Under the pieces are notes generated by a model. It did no database searches and was not told the DNA's origin. It saw nothing but the letters and a program-made list of their open reading frames with translations. Made by a program: the position numbers and the translations under genes. DNA of 64,000 nt. It comes from Acerihabitans sp035013185. GTDB lineage: Bacteria; Pseudomonadota; Gammaproteobacteria; Enterobacterales; Enterobacteriaceae. Below, piece after piece: positions 36,036 through 45,478 of this stretch. Numbering within the stretch: position 1 is the first letter of the stretch; each line of letters starts with the position of its first letter. The DNA lies in contig NZ_JAYGJO010000024.1 in assembly GCF_035013185.1 (NCBI RefSeq), positions 19,527 through 83,526 on the forward strand, written 5' to 3'.

Positions 36036-37139
36036 TTAAAAATAATAAATCATCGCAACAGCCAGTATATCATCAACATTGATGCCACTATTTTCGGTAA
36101 AGCTATTTTTATCCAACAAGTTAACTTTATATATCACATCAGCTGACATGTTTTTATTAAAGAAATAAGCCCCACCAAAAGCAATGTATTTTAATATTGT
36201 TTGATCCCCATATCCCTCAATATTTTTACCATCGGTCTGCAGATAACCAATGATCGGTGCCAAGCCCGAGATAAACTGGTACTGCGCAATCAGTTCCGTG
36301 ACATGTGCCTGGTTGGCGAAGCCATAAACTGAATGGCTAGAACTACCAAACGGAGTCGCATTATAGGTTTGAGTATAGGTCGCAGCCAGATAGATTTGAT
36401 TGGCATCATATTTAAGACCGGCACGGTAAGCCTCAGCCTTGTTCCCTCGACCATAGTCAATACTATTCTGCCCATTGGTGCGATCGGACGAGGAAAATGT
36501 TGCACCGGCGCTCACACCTGCACCCAAATCATAAATTAACGACATGCCATAACCGTCGCCATTTTGTTGTAACACCCCACGGCTATTGTTGGTTTCACCC
36601 GTACCGCCATTTTTGCCCTGATACTGAAAGGCTAATTTAAGTCCTTCGGCCAAACCAAAAAAGTTCTTATTACGATAGGTGAGTAAGCCGGTGGTTCGTT
36701 TAAACATAAAATTATCGATACCGTATGCATCACCACCGAATTCGGGTATGACATCGGTCCAGGAACCAATATCATATAACACACCGAAGTTTCGTCCATA
36801 GTCCACCGAGCCATATTCACCAAGTCTAAGCCCCGCATAACCTAATCGGGTAACGCTGGTGCTGGTACTACTTTCAGATTGATTAGCATTGATTTGTTGT
36901 TCCCATTGGCCGTATCCGGTGATCACATCATTAACCTGTGTTTCGCCCTTAAAACCTAAACGCACATAGGTCTGATCACCATCAATACCCTTATTATCAG
37001 AGAACATATGCAATGTATCGACTTTGCCATAAAGTTGAAGTTTATTGCCGTCCTTATTAATAAGTTGCGCTGCCATACTGCCGTTTAACCATACACAAAG
37101 GGATAGTGCTAATGTAAAGCCTGTAAATTTATTTTTCAT
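36036..37139 (-). CDS. General-type outer-membrane porin (OmpC/OmpF-like)
   Basis: A trimeric 16-strand porin of 367 residues. It has a signal peptide (MKNKFTGFTLALSLCVWLNG) with cleavage at SMAA/Q, the start LINKDGNKLQLYGKVDTLHM, and the constriction-loop motif VIPEFGGDAYG. The C-terminus ends in IYYF, with the terminal phenylalanine required for outer-membrane assembly. Its place inside the sugar operon suggests a porin dedicated to unsaturated rhamnogalacturonan oligomers, in the role that KdgM-type channels play elsewhere. Confidence 0.9.
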   Translation of the reverse strand: MKNKFTGFTLALSLCVWLNGSMAAQLINKDGNKLQLYGKVDTLHMFSDNKGIDGDQTYVRLGFKGETQVNDVITGYGQWEQQINANQSESSTSTSVTRLGYAGLRLGEYGSVDYGRNFGVLYDIGSWTDVIPEFGGDAYGIDNFMFKRTTGLLTYRNKNFFGLAEGLKLAFQYQGKNGGTGETNNSRGVLQQNGDGYGMSLIYDLGAGVSAGATFSSSDRTNGQNSIDYGRGNKAEAYRAGLKYDANQIYLAATYTQTYNATPFGSSSHSVYGFANQAHVTELIAQYQFISGLAPIIGYLQTDGKNIEGYGDQTILKYIAFGGAYFFNKNMSADVIYKVNLLDKNSFTENSGINVDDILAVAMIYYF

Positions 37140-37232
37140 ACAAACTCTTATTAAGTAAATAATTATTTTTATAATAACCATCTTGGGGATAGATTATATC
37201 CCCAAGGGTATGCCGCATGCAGCGCTATATTA

Positions 37233-38375
37233 TTAGATATAAATATTAAGATATTCTGAAAGACATAAAATCGCCATAGCTTGGCCATAAGGCATTGACG
37301 TGAGTGGAATCTGGCGATAATAATCAAGACTGCTGCCCATTGCCGTGCCAAAAGACACATTGGCCAACTCCCCCTCGGGGCTAATATTGGCGATCACACC
37401 ACGAATCGCTTTTTCCGCCATAGGTAAATACCGGGGATCAACATAGCGCTTGCGTACGGCCTTCAAAATACCATAAGCGAAACCCGCGGTTGCTGATGAC
37501 TCCAGATAAGAATCGGCATCATCGAGCAACGTATGCCACAATCCACTGTCATCTTGACATGCGGCCAGCGCATCCATTTGGCTTTGGGCAATTTGCAGTA
37601 AATAGCGACGGGTTGCATTATGTTCGGGAAGATCCAGCAATTCGATAAACTCGGGGATTGCCACGGTCAGCCAGCTATTGCCACGCGCCCAACGGGCACC
37701 GGCGAAGTTATGCTTACCGTCAAATGTCCAACCATGGAACCACAGGCCCGTTTCGCGATCCATCAGATATTGCGTATGCAATAAAAACTGATAAGTGGCC
37801 TCTTCGACGAACTCGGGCCGGTTGAGCAATTTGCCTATTTTCGCCAGCGGTAACACGCTCATCATTAACGTGTCATCCCACATTTGCTGATGATTTTCAC
37901 TGTTATAGACAATATGCTGTAAACCCTGTTTTTCGGTGCGCGGCATTTCATACATGACCCATTGTGCCCAGCGCTCTAAATAGGGGCGCCACTCTGGACG
38001 AGGGGTTTCTTCATACAGATAGGCCAACGTCAGGAACGGACACATGGTATTAACGTTTTTGGTTGGGGTTCCTTTCGCCAGGCTGGCGGTGAACCACTTG
38101 TCTAAAATGGCCCGCATCTCATTATCCCCAGTTTGGCGATAATATTGATAAATGCCATATAATCCAATGCCGTGCGTCCATTCCCAGCCTGCTGCCCATC
38201 CTTTGGTATCAATAACCCGACCATCGTCAAGACGCAGCAAAAATTCGCCAGTGCTGTCTTCGATATTGATCAAATTATCGGTAATTTTGCAAATCAACGC
38301 TTTAAGTTCATCCCGTGAAATAAAATGTTCCGGTTGGCGTAATAAAGCACTTTGTTTCACATTGAATACTGTCAT
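37233..38375 (-). CDS. rhiN: Unsaturated rhamnogalacturonyl hydrolase, GH105 (RhiN-like)
   Basis: GH105 enzymes remove the unsaturated uronic acid from the non-reducing end of rhamnogalacturonan oligomers made by a lyase. There are 380 residues in an alpha/alpha-barrel pattern with WDDTLMMSVLPLAKIGKLL, AGARWARGNSWL and YLESSATAGFAYG, all typical of YteR-like proteins. No signal peptide is present, so it acts on imported disaccharides. Adjacent ATGs lie at 38378 and 38375; the second is better spaced from GGGAAG. It follows the symporter gene by about 30 bp, as rhiTN are paired in Dickeya. Confidence 0.87.
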   Translation of the reverse strand: MTVFNVKQSALLRQPEHFISRDELKALICKITDNLINIEDSTGEFLLRLDDGRVIDTKGWAAGWEWTHGIGLYGIYQYYRQTGDNEMRAILDKWFTASLAKGTPTKNVNTMCPFLTLAYLYEETPRPEWRPYLERWAQWVMYEMPRTEKQGLQHIVYNSENHQQMWDDTLMMSVLPLAKIGKLLNRPEFVEEATYQFLLHTQYLMDRETGLWFHGWTFDGKHNFAGARWARGNSWLTVAIPEFIELLDLPEHNATRRYLLQIAQSQMDALAACQDDSGLWHTLLDDADSYLESSATAGFAYGILKAVRKRYVDPRYLPMAEKAIRGVIANISPEGELANVSFGTAMGSSLDYYRQIPLTSMPYGQAMAILCLSEYLNIYI

Positions 38376-38404
38376 CATCTTCCCTTTTTTTACTGAAATA
38401 TCAA

Positions 38405-39967
38405 TCAAACATGCTTCAACTGAGCCGCTTTTTCCGGCACACCTTTTTCGCGATTTAAATAGCCGATATTATTATTTCCCCAAAGTGACTCATATTTCAT
38501 GCCAGCCAGCATTTCAACGGTTGCCCGGGCTTCAGGAGTAATATCCTGTGGAACCGTCTGATTGGCCGCACGCATTTTATGAATTTCTTCTTGCAATACA
38601 CCATGGGTTTTCAGGTTAAGCTTGAAGCGCAGAGAAATATAAAAACCGATACACAGCACCACCAGCGTCCCGATACAAAGAACACCTAAAATCGTGTGTT
38701 TAACCGCCATCGTTTGCATGCTTTGCCCGGAAACAAAACCGGACAGTTGTAATACGATCCCGACCAACATCACGGCGCCAGCCTGCGATGCTTTGCGCGT
38801 CAGAGTCATAATCCCGGCAAAAACACCCTCGCGCCGTTGCGCGGTGATCGCCTCATCAACATCGGCAATATAGGTATAAATATTCCATGGGACATAGTTG
38901 ATGCCGCCCCGACCCAAGCCGGCGATAGCCGAGATAACCATCAAGAGTAGGAAATTGTAATCGAGACTTAAATAATACAAAGTGCCATAAGAGATAACTG
39001 CAATGCCGAACAGCGTTACCACCAAACGATAGGATGGCGCAGGCCCAAGGCGAATACACAGTGGGATCATGCACAGCACGGCAACCAGTTGGAGAATCGA
39101 CATCACGCCCATGAGTTGTGATGCTACCGTCGCACTTTGCATCAGGACAAACACCACATAATAGGTGAATACCGCGTTAAAAATGTCCTGTGCGATATAA
39201 CCGCCCAGATACAGCCCCAGATGTTGCCGGAAAATTCGGATACGGAAGGTTGAAGACAGCTCTATATGCAACCGTTTGAGGCTTTGCATTAATGTTAACT
39301 GTTGTTTTTCCCGTTCAAGCTTAAGTACGGCTTGTGACTTGAGTTCCGCAGGCCGTTCCCAGGTGAACAGATAGACCAGAGTCAACGTAATGGCGCACAG
39401 GGTTGAAAACACCAGGCTGGCATAAAAAAAGGAAATCGGATTATCCTTACCAAAATGAGTCAACAATATGCCAGGTAAAAACGCCGCCAGGATGGCCGAG
39501 GTTTGTGCCAGTGCAATACGGGCACCGGAAAATTTCGCTTTCTGCTTAAAATCATCGGTCATTTCCGGTACCAATGTTTCATAAGGCACCAGTATCATGG
39601 TGTAAACCGAATCAAATAATAAATAAGTGATCAGGTAATACCAAAACTGCATATCCCCCATCCACATCAGACTGTAGCTAAATACGCAGGGAATACCTAA
39701 CAAGATAAAAAACTTGCGACGGCCAAAATGCCTGCCGAGCCAGGTATTGCCAAAATTATCCGTCAAATATCCCATTAACGGACTGAGCACCGCATCCAAC
39801 ACCCGCGCCGAGAAAAAGATAAACGTGGCTTCTATTGCGGTTAATCCGCAGAAGGTGGTGTAAAAATAAAGGAGCCACGCTGAGGTAAGGGCCGTGGTAC
39901 CAGCCCCCAAAAAGTCACCTGAGCCATAGGCTAGATAATTGTGTAATCGTATTGTACGTTTTTTCAT
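38405..39967 (-). CDS. rhiT: GPH-family oligosaccharide:cation symporter (RhiT-like)
   Basis: A 520-residue polytopic carrier of the glycoside-pentoside-hexuronide family (MelB-like). Typical segments are YLAYGSGDFLGAGTTALTSA, VLDAVLSPLMGYLTDNFG and YETLVPEMTDDFKQKAKFSG. The C-terminal tail is longer than in MelB. Being first in an operon with a GH105 hydrolase, it most likely imports unsaturated rhamnogalacturonan disaccharides, as RhiT does in Dickeya. It is divergent from the DJ-1 gene. Confidence 0.85.
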   Translation of the reverse strand: MKKRTIRLHNYLAYGSGDFLGAGTTALTSAWLLYFYTTFCGLTAIEATFIFFSARVLDAVLSPLMGYLTDNFGNTWLGRHFGRRKFFILLGIPCVFSYSLMWMGDMQFWYYLITYLLFDSVYTMILVPYETLVPEMTDDFKQKAKFSGARIALAQTSAILAAFLPGILLTHFGKDNPISFFYASLVFSTLCAITLTLVYLFTWERPAELKSQAVLKLEREKQQLTLMQSLKRLHIELSSTFRIRIFRQHLGLYLGGYIAQDIFNAVFTYYVVFVLMQSATVASQLMGVMSILQLVAVLCMIPLCIRLGPAPSYRLVVTLFGIAVISYGTLYYLSLDYNFLLLMVISAIAGLGRGGINYVPWNIYTYIADVDEAITAQRREGVFAGIMTLTRKASQAGAVMLVGIVLQLSGFVSGQSMQTMAVKHTILGVLCIGTLVVLCIGFYISLRFKLNLKTHGVLQEEIHKMRAANQTVPQDITPEARATVEMLAGMKYESLWGNNNIGYLNREKGVPEKAAQLKHV

Positions 39968-40157
39968 GGTTTATCTGCCAATAGTTGAACCATTAGAGAC
40001 ATGCTCAAGCACGCATCTCACCCTTCACTCTATGGCTCACGATATCGCGGCAACTCAACAAAAACATGCCGGGTTTTGCCACCATTAATCATAATATGGC
40101 AATAGCGCAAAGAATTAGCCGATCAAATTCAAAGTTATGAAAGATTGGTTTATAAAA

Positions 40158-40176
40158 AAAGAAATTATGTTTTATT
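40158..40176. promoter_or_regulatory. Candidate KdgR-like operator upstream of the rhamnogalacturonide operon
   Basis: Read on the minus strand, AATAAAACATAATTTCTTT resembles the enterobacterial KdgR consensus (AAAC-ATTG-TTTCATT core). It lies about 190 bp before rhiT in a 329-bp divergent gap that holds nothing else obvious. Dickeya rhiTN is controlled by KdgR. The match is partial and unproven. Confidence 0.3.
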
Positions 40177-40296
40177 AATGATATGGTTTTTCCAACACGT
40201 AACAAAATAGAGGCCCCCATGACGTCCGACGTCGGTGGGTCAGGTTCTTGATGTGCCGGATAACGAAAATTCATATCGTAGATGAGGAGTGTAGTG

Positions 40297-40851
40297 ATGA
40301 GCAAAGCAGCGGTACTGCTCGCGCCAGGATTTGAAGAGGCAGAAGCCATTATGACTGTCGATTTGCTGCGACGTCTGGATATTGAGGTTGACACCTTAGC
40401 GTGCCAGGACGACATGATGGTGGTGAGTTATCATAATATCGCGATGCTCGCCGACTGCACCTTGTCAAGTGTGCAGACAGCCTTATACGATGCGATCATA
40501 CTGCCTGGTGGTCCCGACGGTAGCGTTAATCTGGCGGCCAATCCTATGGTGTTAGACTTTATACGGCGGCATGACGCGGCACAACGGTTAATTTGTCCCC
40601 TGTGTTCGGCTGGCGCACGGGTATTGGGCGCGCATAACTTATTACGCGGGCGTCATTATGTCTGCTCTGGGGATCTCTATCAGCAGGTGACCGACGGCAT
40701 CTATATTGACCAGCCGGTGGTGGAAGACGGCAATTTGATTAGCGGCAAAGGGCTGGGCGTGGCATTCGATTTTGCCGCGGCTATCGCCTATCGTCTCACC
40801 GGTGAACAGGAAAAGATCGATTTTCAACTTCGTCATATTGATTATAAATAA
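40297..40851 (+). CDS. DJ-1/PfpI family protein (YajL/ThiJ-like)
   Basis: A 184-residue protein of the DJ-1 superfamily. The start MSKAAVLLAPGFEEAEAIMT carries the conserved glutamate. The nucleophile elbow is RLICPLCSAGARVLG, and the family ending GKGLGVAFDFAAAIAYRLTG is present. Relatives act as deglycases or chaperones under oxidative or carbonyl stress. The ATG at 40297 has GAGGAG 7 bp upstream; an upstream TTG at 40282 is not needed. It is followed by a strong terminator. Confidence 0.88.
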   Translation: MSKAAVLLAPGFEEAEAIMTVDLLRRLDIEVDTLACQDDMMVVSYHNIAMLADCTLSSVQTALYDAIILPGGPDGSVNLAANPMVLDFIRRHDAAQRLICPLCSAGARVLGAHNLLRGRHYVCSGDLYQQVTDGIYIDQPVVEDGNLISGKGLGVAFDFAAAIAYRLTGEQEKIDFQLRHIDYK

Positions 40852-40893
40852 AACAAAGATAAACAATGCATTAATAATAAATTAGCGTTGCTA

Positions 40894-40920
40894 TCAATAA
40901 GCCGCCAAGCGGCTTATTGA
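40894..40920. terminator. Bidirectional hairpin terminator between the DJ-1 gene and yfaZ
   Basis: TCAATAAGCCGC (40894-40905) and its exact complement GCGGCTTATTGA (40909-40920) are separated by CAA. The A/T-rich stem ends give short U-runs on both strands, fitting a shared terminator for the convergent genes. Confidence 0.8.
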
Positions 40921-40971
40921 CCGAGGTGGACCAACGAAACGGATTGATCTCAGTTTCACTGGCGCCAACCA

Positions 40972-41517
40972 TCAAAAGTTAACCGCACCGCCGATATAAG
41001 GGCCATCGGCCAGCACACTGTCACGATGACCCTCTTTGCCGTCCAGTGTCATATAACGATAGCCTACGCTTACGGTGACCATGGGGATCGCGGTCAAACG
41101 CAAACCCGCATTGGCTTCAGTATAACTCTCAATGCCGCTGGAGAGGGAATCAGGGGAGTAGTAATATTCGCCGTACAGGCCAAACATGCTGCCAACCGGC
41201 AGTTGCAGACCGCCACCCAGTGCAGCGGCATATCCGTCATCACCGGCTTTCGGACCCACATACATGCCTTTGCCGCCTAGCGTCAACATCAAGGGATGGA
41301 AGGGTATGTTATACCCCAAGCCCAAACCGGCAGCGTCGCCGTTGTCATCGTTATGCGCCCAGTTGCCGCTTAACGCCAGACCCGGGGTGGTAGTACCGAA
41401 GCCAAAACCGATGTTGGTGTAGTGCTCGCCAACGTCACCATTGATACTGATGGCATTGGCTGAAGCTGCGACAAAAATCAGGCTGGCGGCAACGCCAGCG
41501 GCAAGAATGGTCTTCAT
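40972..41517 (-). CDS. yfaZ: YfaZ family outer-membrane protein
   Basis: A 181-residue small beta-barrel protein. The signal peptide MKTILAAGVAASLIFVAASA ends at ANA. The mature part is made of alternating strands (FGTTTPGLALSGNWAHNDD, GLYGEYYYSPDSLSSGIESY) and ends in VNF. It matches E. coli YfaZ over its full length. The function is unknown. Its location next to the rhamnogalacturonide genes differs from that in E. coli. Confidence 0.9.
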   Translation of the reverse strand: MKTILAAGVAASLIFVAASANAISINGDVGEHYTNIGFGFGTTTPGLALSGNWAHNDDNGDAAGLGLGYNIPFHPLMLTLGGKGMYVGPKAGDDGYAAALGGGLQLPVGSMFGLYGEYYYSPDSLSSGIESYTEANAGLRLTAIPMVTVSVGYRYMTLDGKEGHRDSVLADGPYIGGAVNF

Positions 41518-41632
41518 GAGTTATCCTGAATCGTTAGACATGGCCGTGGAAAAAATCCACTGACGAAGTTTAACGCATAAGGATGGCAACTGTAATGAGT
41601 TTACTGGGTTAAATTATCAGACGGCGCGTTTA

Positions 41633-41809
41633 TTACTTGCCACAATGGGATTTGACGTCCTTGGTCCCGTTGCCTACGGCCCTAATGGCGGCGGAGATTT
41701 TTTGTTTGGTTGCCCCTAAGGTGTGCGTCCAGTACTCGACTTCCCAAGGTTCTCTCAGGCTGATAAAGTTTTTATCTTGCGGCTCTTGGAGATGAAGTTT
41801 TTCACTCAT
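41633..41809 (-). CDS. DUF3606 domain-containing small protein
   Basis: A 58-residue soluble protein. The DUF3606 pattern is seen: a short hydrophilic start (MSEKLHLQEPQDKNFISL), the PWEVEYWTHTLGATKQKI helix and AIRAVGNGTKDV. The ATG at 41809 has AGGGA about 9 bp upstream. Family members are small proteins of unknown role, often stress- or stationary-phase-linked. It is monocistronic. Confidence 0.8.
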   Translation of the reverse strand: MSEKLHLQEPQDKNFISLREPWEVEYWTHTLGATKQKISAAIRAVGNGTKDVKSHCGK

Positions 41810-42042
41810 GTCTGTATGTCCCTGGATATGGGAATAGCCCCACACTAGTTATATATCCATCATGCTTAATCACAACGGATATAATTTAACTATCGGAGCT
41901 GGATCATGGCTACGATAAAATAAACCGTCATATTTGCAAACTGTGAATAAGATCTCAGTAACACGAGCATCATGGATAAAAATCATGGCCGCTATCCAGC
42001 CCACCGACGGTTTACAATAGACCGGTGTACCCTAGCTACACG

Positions 42043-42885
42043 TTAACACCTATCGATGGCCGCGATATCGGCGGACAGCGCGATGGCCTTTTGCGCCTCC
42101 AGACTTTCCAGCCGCTGTTGCAATGACGCCCGTATGTGTTCATAAGCCGTGCTGCCCAATGCAAGCCGCCGGGGTGCGGCGGGGCTGTCGGCGCAGTCAA
42201 TCATGGCACGTACCATTTTCATTGGATCGCCGGTAAGGGAAAATTGGCCATTATCCACGGCGCGGCTGACATCCCTGGCTGGGGTAGCGTCATATTCCGC
42301 CATGAGTGGCGGCCGCACTAATCCGTCGGCAAATCCGGTTTTGGCCGGCCCTGGCTCGATTAGCGTCATGGTGATATTAAACGGTGCCACCTCCTGCGCT
42401 ACCGCCTCGACAAAACCTTCGATGCCCCATTTAGTGGCATGGTACAGACTAAAATTGGCATATGCAGTTTGACCGCCTTCCGATGAGACCTGCAAGATGT
42501 GTCCGCCGCCTTGGCGCCGCAAATGAGGCAAGGCCGCTCGGATGACCTGGATTGAACCAATCAGATTTGTATCGATTTGGCGGCAGATCTGTTCATCATT
42601 GGCTTCTTCTGCTGCTCCAAACAGCGCATATCCCGCGTTACTCACCACTCTATCGATGTGCCCCCAATGGGCAAACGCACGGTCCATCACCCGGCGCACG
42701 ACCTGGGTATCGGTAACGTCCAGAGCCGCGACCCACAGTCGGTCGCCGTATTGCTCCCGCAGCGGATCCAGTACTTCCACCCGGCGCAGGGTGGCCGCGA
42801 CGCGATCGCCCCGTGCCAGAAGGGTTTCCGTCAGTTGACGGCCAAGTCCGGAAGATGTACCGGTAATAAACCAGGTTATAGGCAT
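42043..42885 (-). CDS. SDR family oxidoreductase
   Basis: A classical short-chain dehydrogenase of 280 residues. The cofactor motif is TGTSSGLGRQL, the NAG strand is VVSNAGYALFG, and the catalytic Ser/Tyr/Lys are in LQVSSEGGQTAYANFSLYHATKWG. The ATG at 42885 is preceded by GAGGA. The gene is divergent from a LysR-type regulator, a common arrangement in which the regulator controls the enzyme. The substrate is unknown. Confidence 0.9.
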   Translation of the reverse strand: MPITWFITGTSSGLGRQLTETLLARGDRVAATLRRVEVLDPLREQYGDRLWVAALDVTDTQVVRRVMDRAFAHWGHIDRVVSNAGYALFGAAEEANDEQICRQIDTNLIGSIQVIRAALPHLRRQGGGHILQVSSEGGQTAYANFSLYHATKWGIEGFVEAVAQEVAPFNITMTLIEPGPAKTGFADGLVRPPLMAEYDATPARDVSRAVDNGQFSLTGDPMKMVRAMIDCADSPAAPRRLALGSTAYEHIRASLQQRLESLEAQKAIALSADIAAIDRC

Positions 42886-42999
42886 AATGCATTCCTCGGT
42901 AAACATAGCGCCACAGCGGCGGCAATAATGAGTTTATCCAAGCGTGACCCATGCTACTATCCGCATAATGTGGCATGAACAAGTGAAAATTACCCACCA

Positions 43000-43890
43000 A
43001 TGATCAAACCTACTTTTGCGGAATTAACCGCTTTCGCTGCCATCGCCGCCCACCGTAGCTTTCGTCGCGCGGCAGATGAGCTGGGACTGTCCCCGTCAAC
43101 GCTGAGCCATATGATGCGCGTGCTTGAGCAAAATATGGGGATACGACTGCTGCATCGCACCACCCGCAGCGTCGCACCCACCGAAGCCGGCAACCGTTTG
43201 TTATCCCGCCTGCGCCCATTGATCAGGGAGCTGGATCTGGCGCTGGACGAGGTAAACCTGTTTCGCGATCGGCCAAGTGGCATACTGCGTATCAATGCTG
43301 GCGAGCAGCCGGCGCGGTTGCTAATTGAGTCGGTTATTCCCACCTTTCTTACGCGTTATCCGGACATGTCGCTGGATCTGTGTGCTGAAGACAAACTAGT
43401 GGATATTGTCGCCGAGGGGTTCGATGCCGGGATCAGGTTGGGGGAATCCGTGCCTCAGGATATGATTGCCGTACGCTTCGGTGGACCGGTACGCTTTCTG
43501 GCGGTAGCCGCACCGGGATATTTGGCCACGCGGTTGGCCCCACAAACGCCGGATGACCTGCGTCATCATGACTGTATCCGCATCCGGATGCCCAGCGGCA
43601 AATTTTATCGCTGGGAATTTGCCCGCAACGGTCAGGAAATGGTGGTAGATGTACCCGGCACGTTAACGCTGGATCATCTTGATCTGATGGCCCTAGCTGC
43701 TGCGCGCGGCATGGGAATTGCTTATGTGCCCGATACGGTTGCCCAGCCTTTTATCGAGAGTGGCGCGCTGGCCTGCATATTGGAGGCATGGTGTCCGGCA
43801 ATACCAGGCTTGTATCTTTATTATCCCGGCAACCGTCATGTACCGCAGGGGCTGCGGGCATTTATTGAGGTGTTAAGGGAGTTTAGGTGA
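43000..43890 (+). CDS. LysR-family transcriptional regulator
   Basis: A 296-residue LysR-type protein. The N-terminal winged helix-turn-helix is AFAAIAAHRSFRRAADELGL and SPSTLSHMMRVLEQNMGIRL; an effector-binding domain follows (DAGIRLGESVPQDMIAVRFG). It is divergent from the SDR gene at 42043-42885 with about 114 bp between starts, and is its probable regulator. Confidence 0.92.
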   Translation: MIKPTFAELTAFAAIAAHRSFRRAADELGLSPSTLSHMMRVLEQNMGIRLLHRTTRSVAPTEAGNRLLSRLRPLIRELDLALDEVNLFRDRPSGILRINAGEQPARLLIESVIPTFLTRYPDMSLDLCAEDKLVDIVAEGFDAGIRLGESVPQDMIAVRFGGPVRFLAVAAPGYLATRLAPQTPDDLRHHDCIRIRMPSGKFYRWEFARNGQEMVVDVPGTLTLDHLDLMALAAARGMGIAYVPDTVAQPFIESGALACILEAWCPAIPGLYLYYPGNRHVPQGLRAFIEVLREFR

Positions 43891-43935
43891 ACGATTACCT
43901 GTTTCAGCCCTTGTCGCAGCCAAAAAAAAAACGGG

Positions 43936-43983
43936 AAATATTTCCATGGCAATATAATGATATATGCTCGCATGGAAATATTT
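43936..43983. repeat. Perfect 13-bp inverted repeat upstream of an unknown gene
   Basis: AAATATTTCCATG (43936-43948) and its exact complement CATGGAAATATTT (43971-43983) flank a 22-bp AT-rich spacer. The left arm also overlaps a complete small palindrome, GGAAATATTTCC. It lies about 155 bp before the start at 44140 and behind the LysR gene. It may be an operator with two half-sites or a transcript hairpin. Confidence 0.7.
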
Positions 43984-44139
43984 ATACTCTTCGTTTATCT
44001 CCTATTTTATATTTTTTACTTAGTTAACCAGACAATATCTTTTATTAGGTATTCCATTACTATAGACTGGACATAAAATACCTGTTTTATGTCCGCCAGT
44101 GACTTGGCACCTTCAACAAACTTCATTCAAGAATTCACA

Positions 44140-45279
44140 ATGACAATTATTGCACATTCCTCACCAACAACCTTAGCTTATAATAATCAGCAGGCTAATG
44201 AAGTAACCACGCAGAAGATGCTACCCGTATTAGAACAGGGTATCAAGCATGGCGTCATCGGCATTTATGAAGATGGAAATATCCGTCAACATATAGATAG
44301 TTACCTACACATCATCGATTCCATTTACAGTATCATTAAAGAACATGCCAATAATCCCATCGAACAATGTGAGGTGGTATTAAATAATGGCGATACACTC
44401 AATTTGCAGAATTCTGACACGGGCATGACTGTCTCCTGCGGTGAAATACACGTTGTCATAACGACAGTAACCCTAAAATCATTAAACGATGTTTTTATCA
44501 ACGACGCCCTTGAAAGTCCGGCTTTTTATTGCGAAACCCGCATTGGGGAATATGCGTCTAGCCTAGAGAACCCAGAGCATAACAACGCATCAGCCTTGCC
44601 CTGTGCCCTACAGAAACTCGTACTAAGTCACGATGTCACCTCCGCGATCTTGAATAAGCCGGATATTTTAGCTAAACACAGGCAAGTTGATGCGCTTTAT
44701 GAGAGATTTAAGGTGGCGCAACCCTGTTATCTGGGGGCAACCTATCTGCTGCAAAAAATGAACAACCCAGATGAATATACACTTCCTCCGCTATTGGATG
44801 GCATCGCCCACCAAGGTAAACAAATTGACTTTGGCGTTTTTTTTAATAATGGCGTAACGGAAGACATCACGTTAGGCGGTATCCGTGTTTCTCTGTTTTA
44901 TAGTACATTTAATAAAGCGAGTCTCTACCTGTACGCCCGAGCGGGAGATATCGTAGCCCATCTGGATTCTATTCGAGAGTATCTTATTAAATCCTATCCG
45001 GATGGATGCATTTTAAAAACCGGCGGTGGTAGCGGTCATTACACCTATTACGATACCAAACACGATATCATCTATTCTGGTAACACCAAGGCCTTTGAGG
45101 ATGGATTGTCAGGTATGCCACTCAAAGACTATCTGCAGAATTACTTTAAGAATATCGACACTAAAACCAAAGAAACCTTAACCGTTACCCACCATACACC
45201 ACAGGAGTTAGCGGATACTCTACAGGCTATGATTGATGAAACGGGTGTTTCTGTTGAGGAACTCCAACGCTGGAATTAA
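44140..45279 (+). CDS. Unrecognised 379-residue protein
   Basis: I do not recognise this protein. The chosen start (MTIIAHSSPTTLAYNNQQAN) gives a Ser/Thr/Asn-rich, uncharged N-terminus without a signal peptide; an in-frame ATG at 44089 is also possible. The body is acidic and mixed alpha/beta, with segments such as QPCYLGATYLLQKMN, QIDFGVFFNNGVTEDI and LKTGGGSGHYTYYDTKHDI. The gene is AT-richer than its neighbours and stands alone behind a long palindrome, which fits recent acquisition. The N-terminus would be compatible with a type III effector, but nothing in the window proves secretion. Confidence 0.6.
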   Translation: MTIIAHSSPTTLAYNNQQANEVTTQKMLPVLEQGIKHGVIGIYEDGNIRQHIDSYLHIIDSIYSIIKEHANNPIEQCEVVLNNGDTLNLQNSDTGMTVSCGEIHVVITTVTLKSLNDVFINDALESPAFYCETRIGEYASSLENPEHNNASALPCALQKLVLSHDVTSAILNKPDILAKHRQVDALYERFKVAQPCYLGATYLLQKMNNPDEYTLPPLLDGIAHQGKQIDFGVFFNNGVTEDITLGGIRVSLFYSTFNKASLYLYARAGDIVAHLDSIREYLIKSYPDGCILKTGGGSGHYTYYDTKHDIIYSGNTKAFEDGLSGMPLKDYLQNYFKNIDTKTKETLTVTHHTPQELADTLQAMIDETGVSVEELQRWN

Positions 45280-45478
45280 ATCCCTCTGCAAGGGGCCGGT
45301 TATGCCTGATGAGGTGACACACGCCAGTGCTTTGGGCGTCGGTATACCGCCTGCAGACCGACGCTGTGCAAGATGGCGGGGATCATATCGACTCAATGGT
45401 TTTAATCGGCTAGCTATCACAATCAGCGTGTTTTAACGTGGATATGATGAGTCATAGCCGAAACCCAAGGACTCCACG

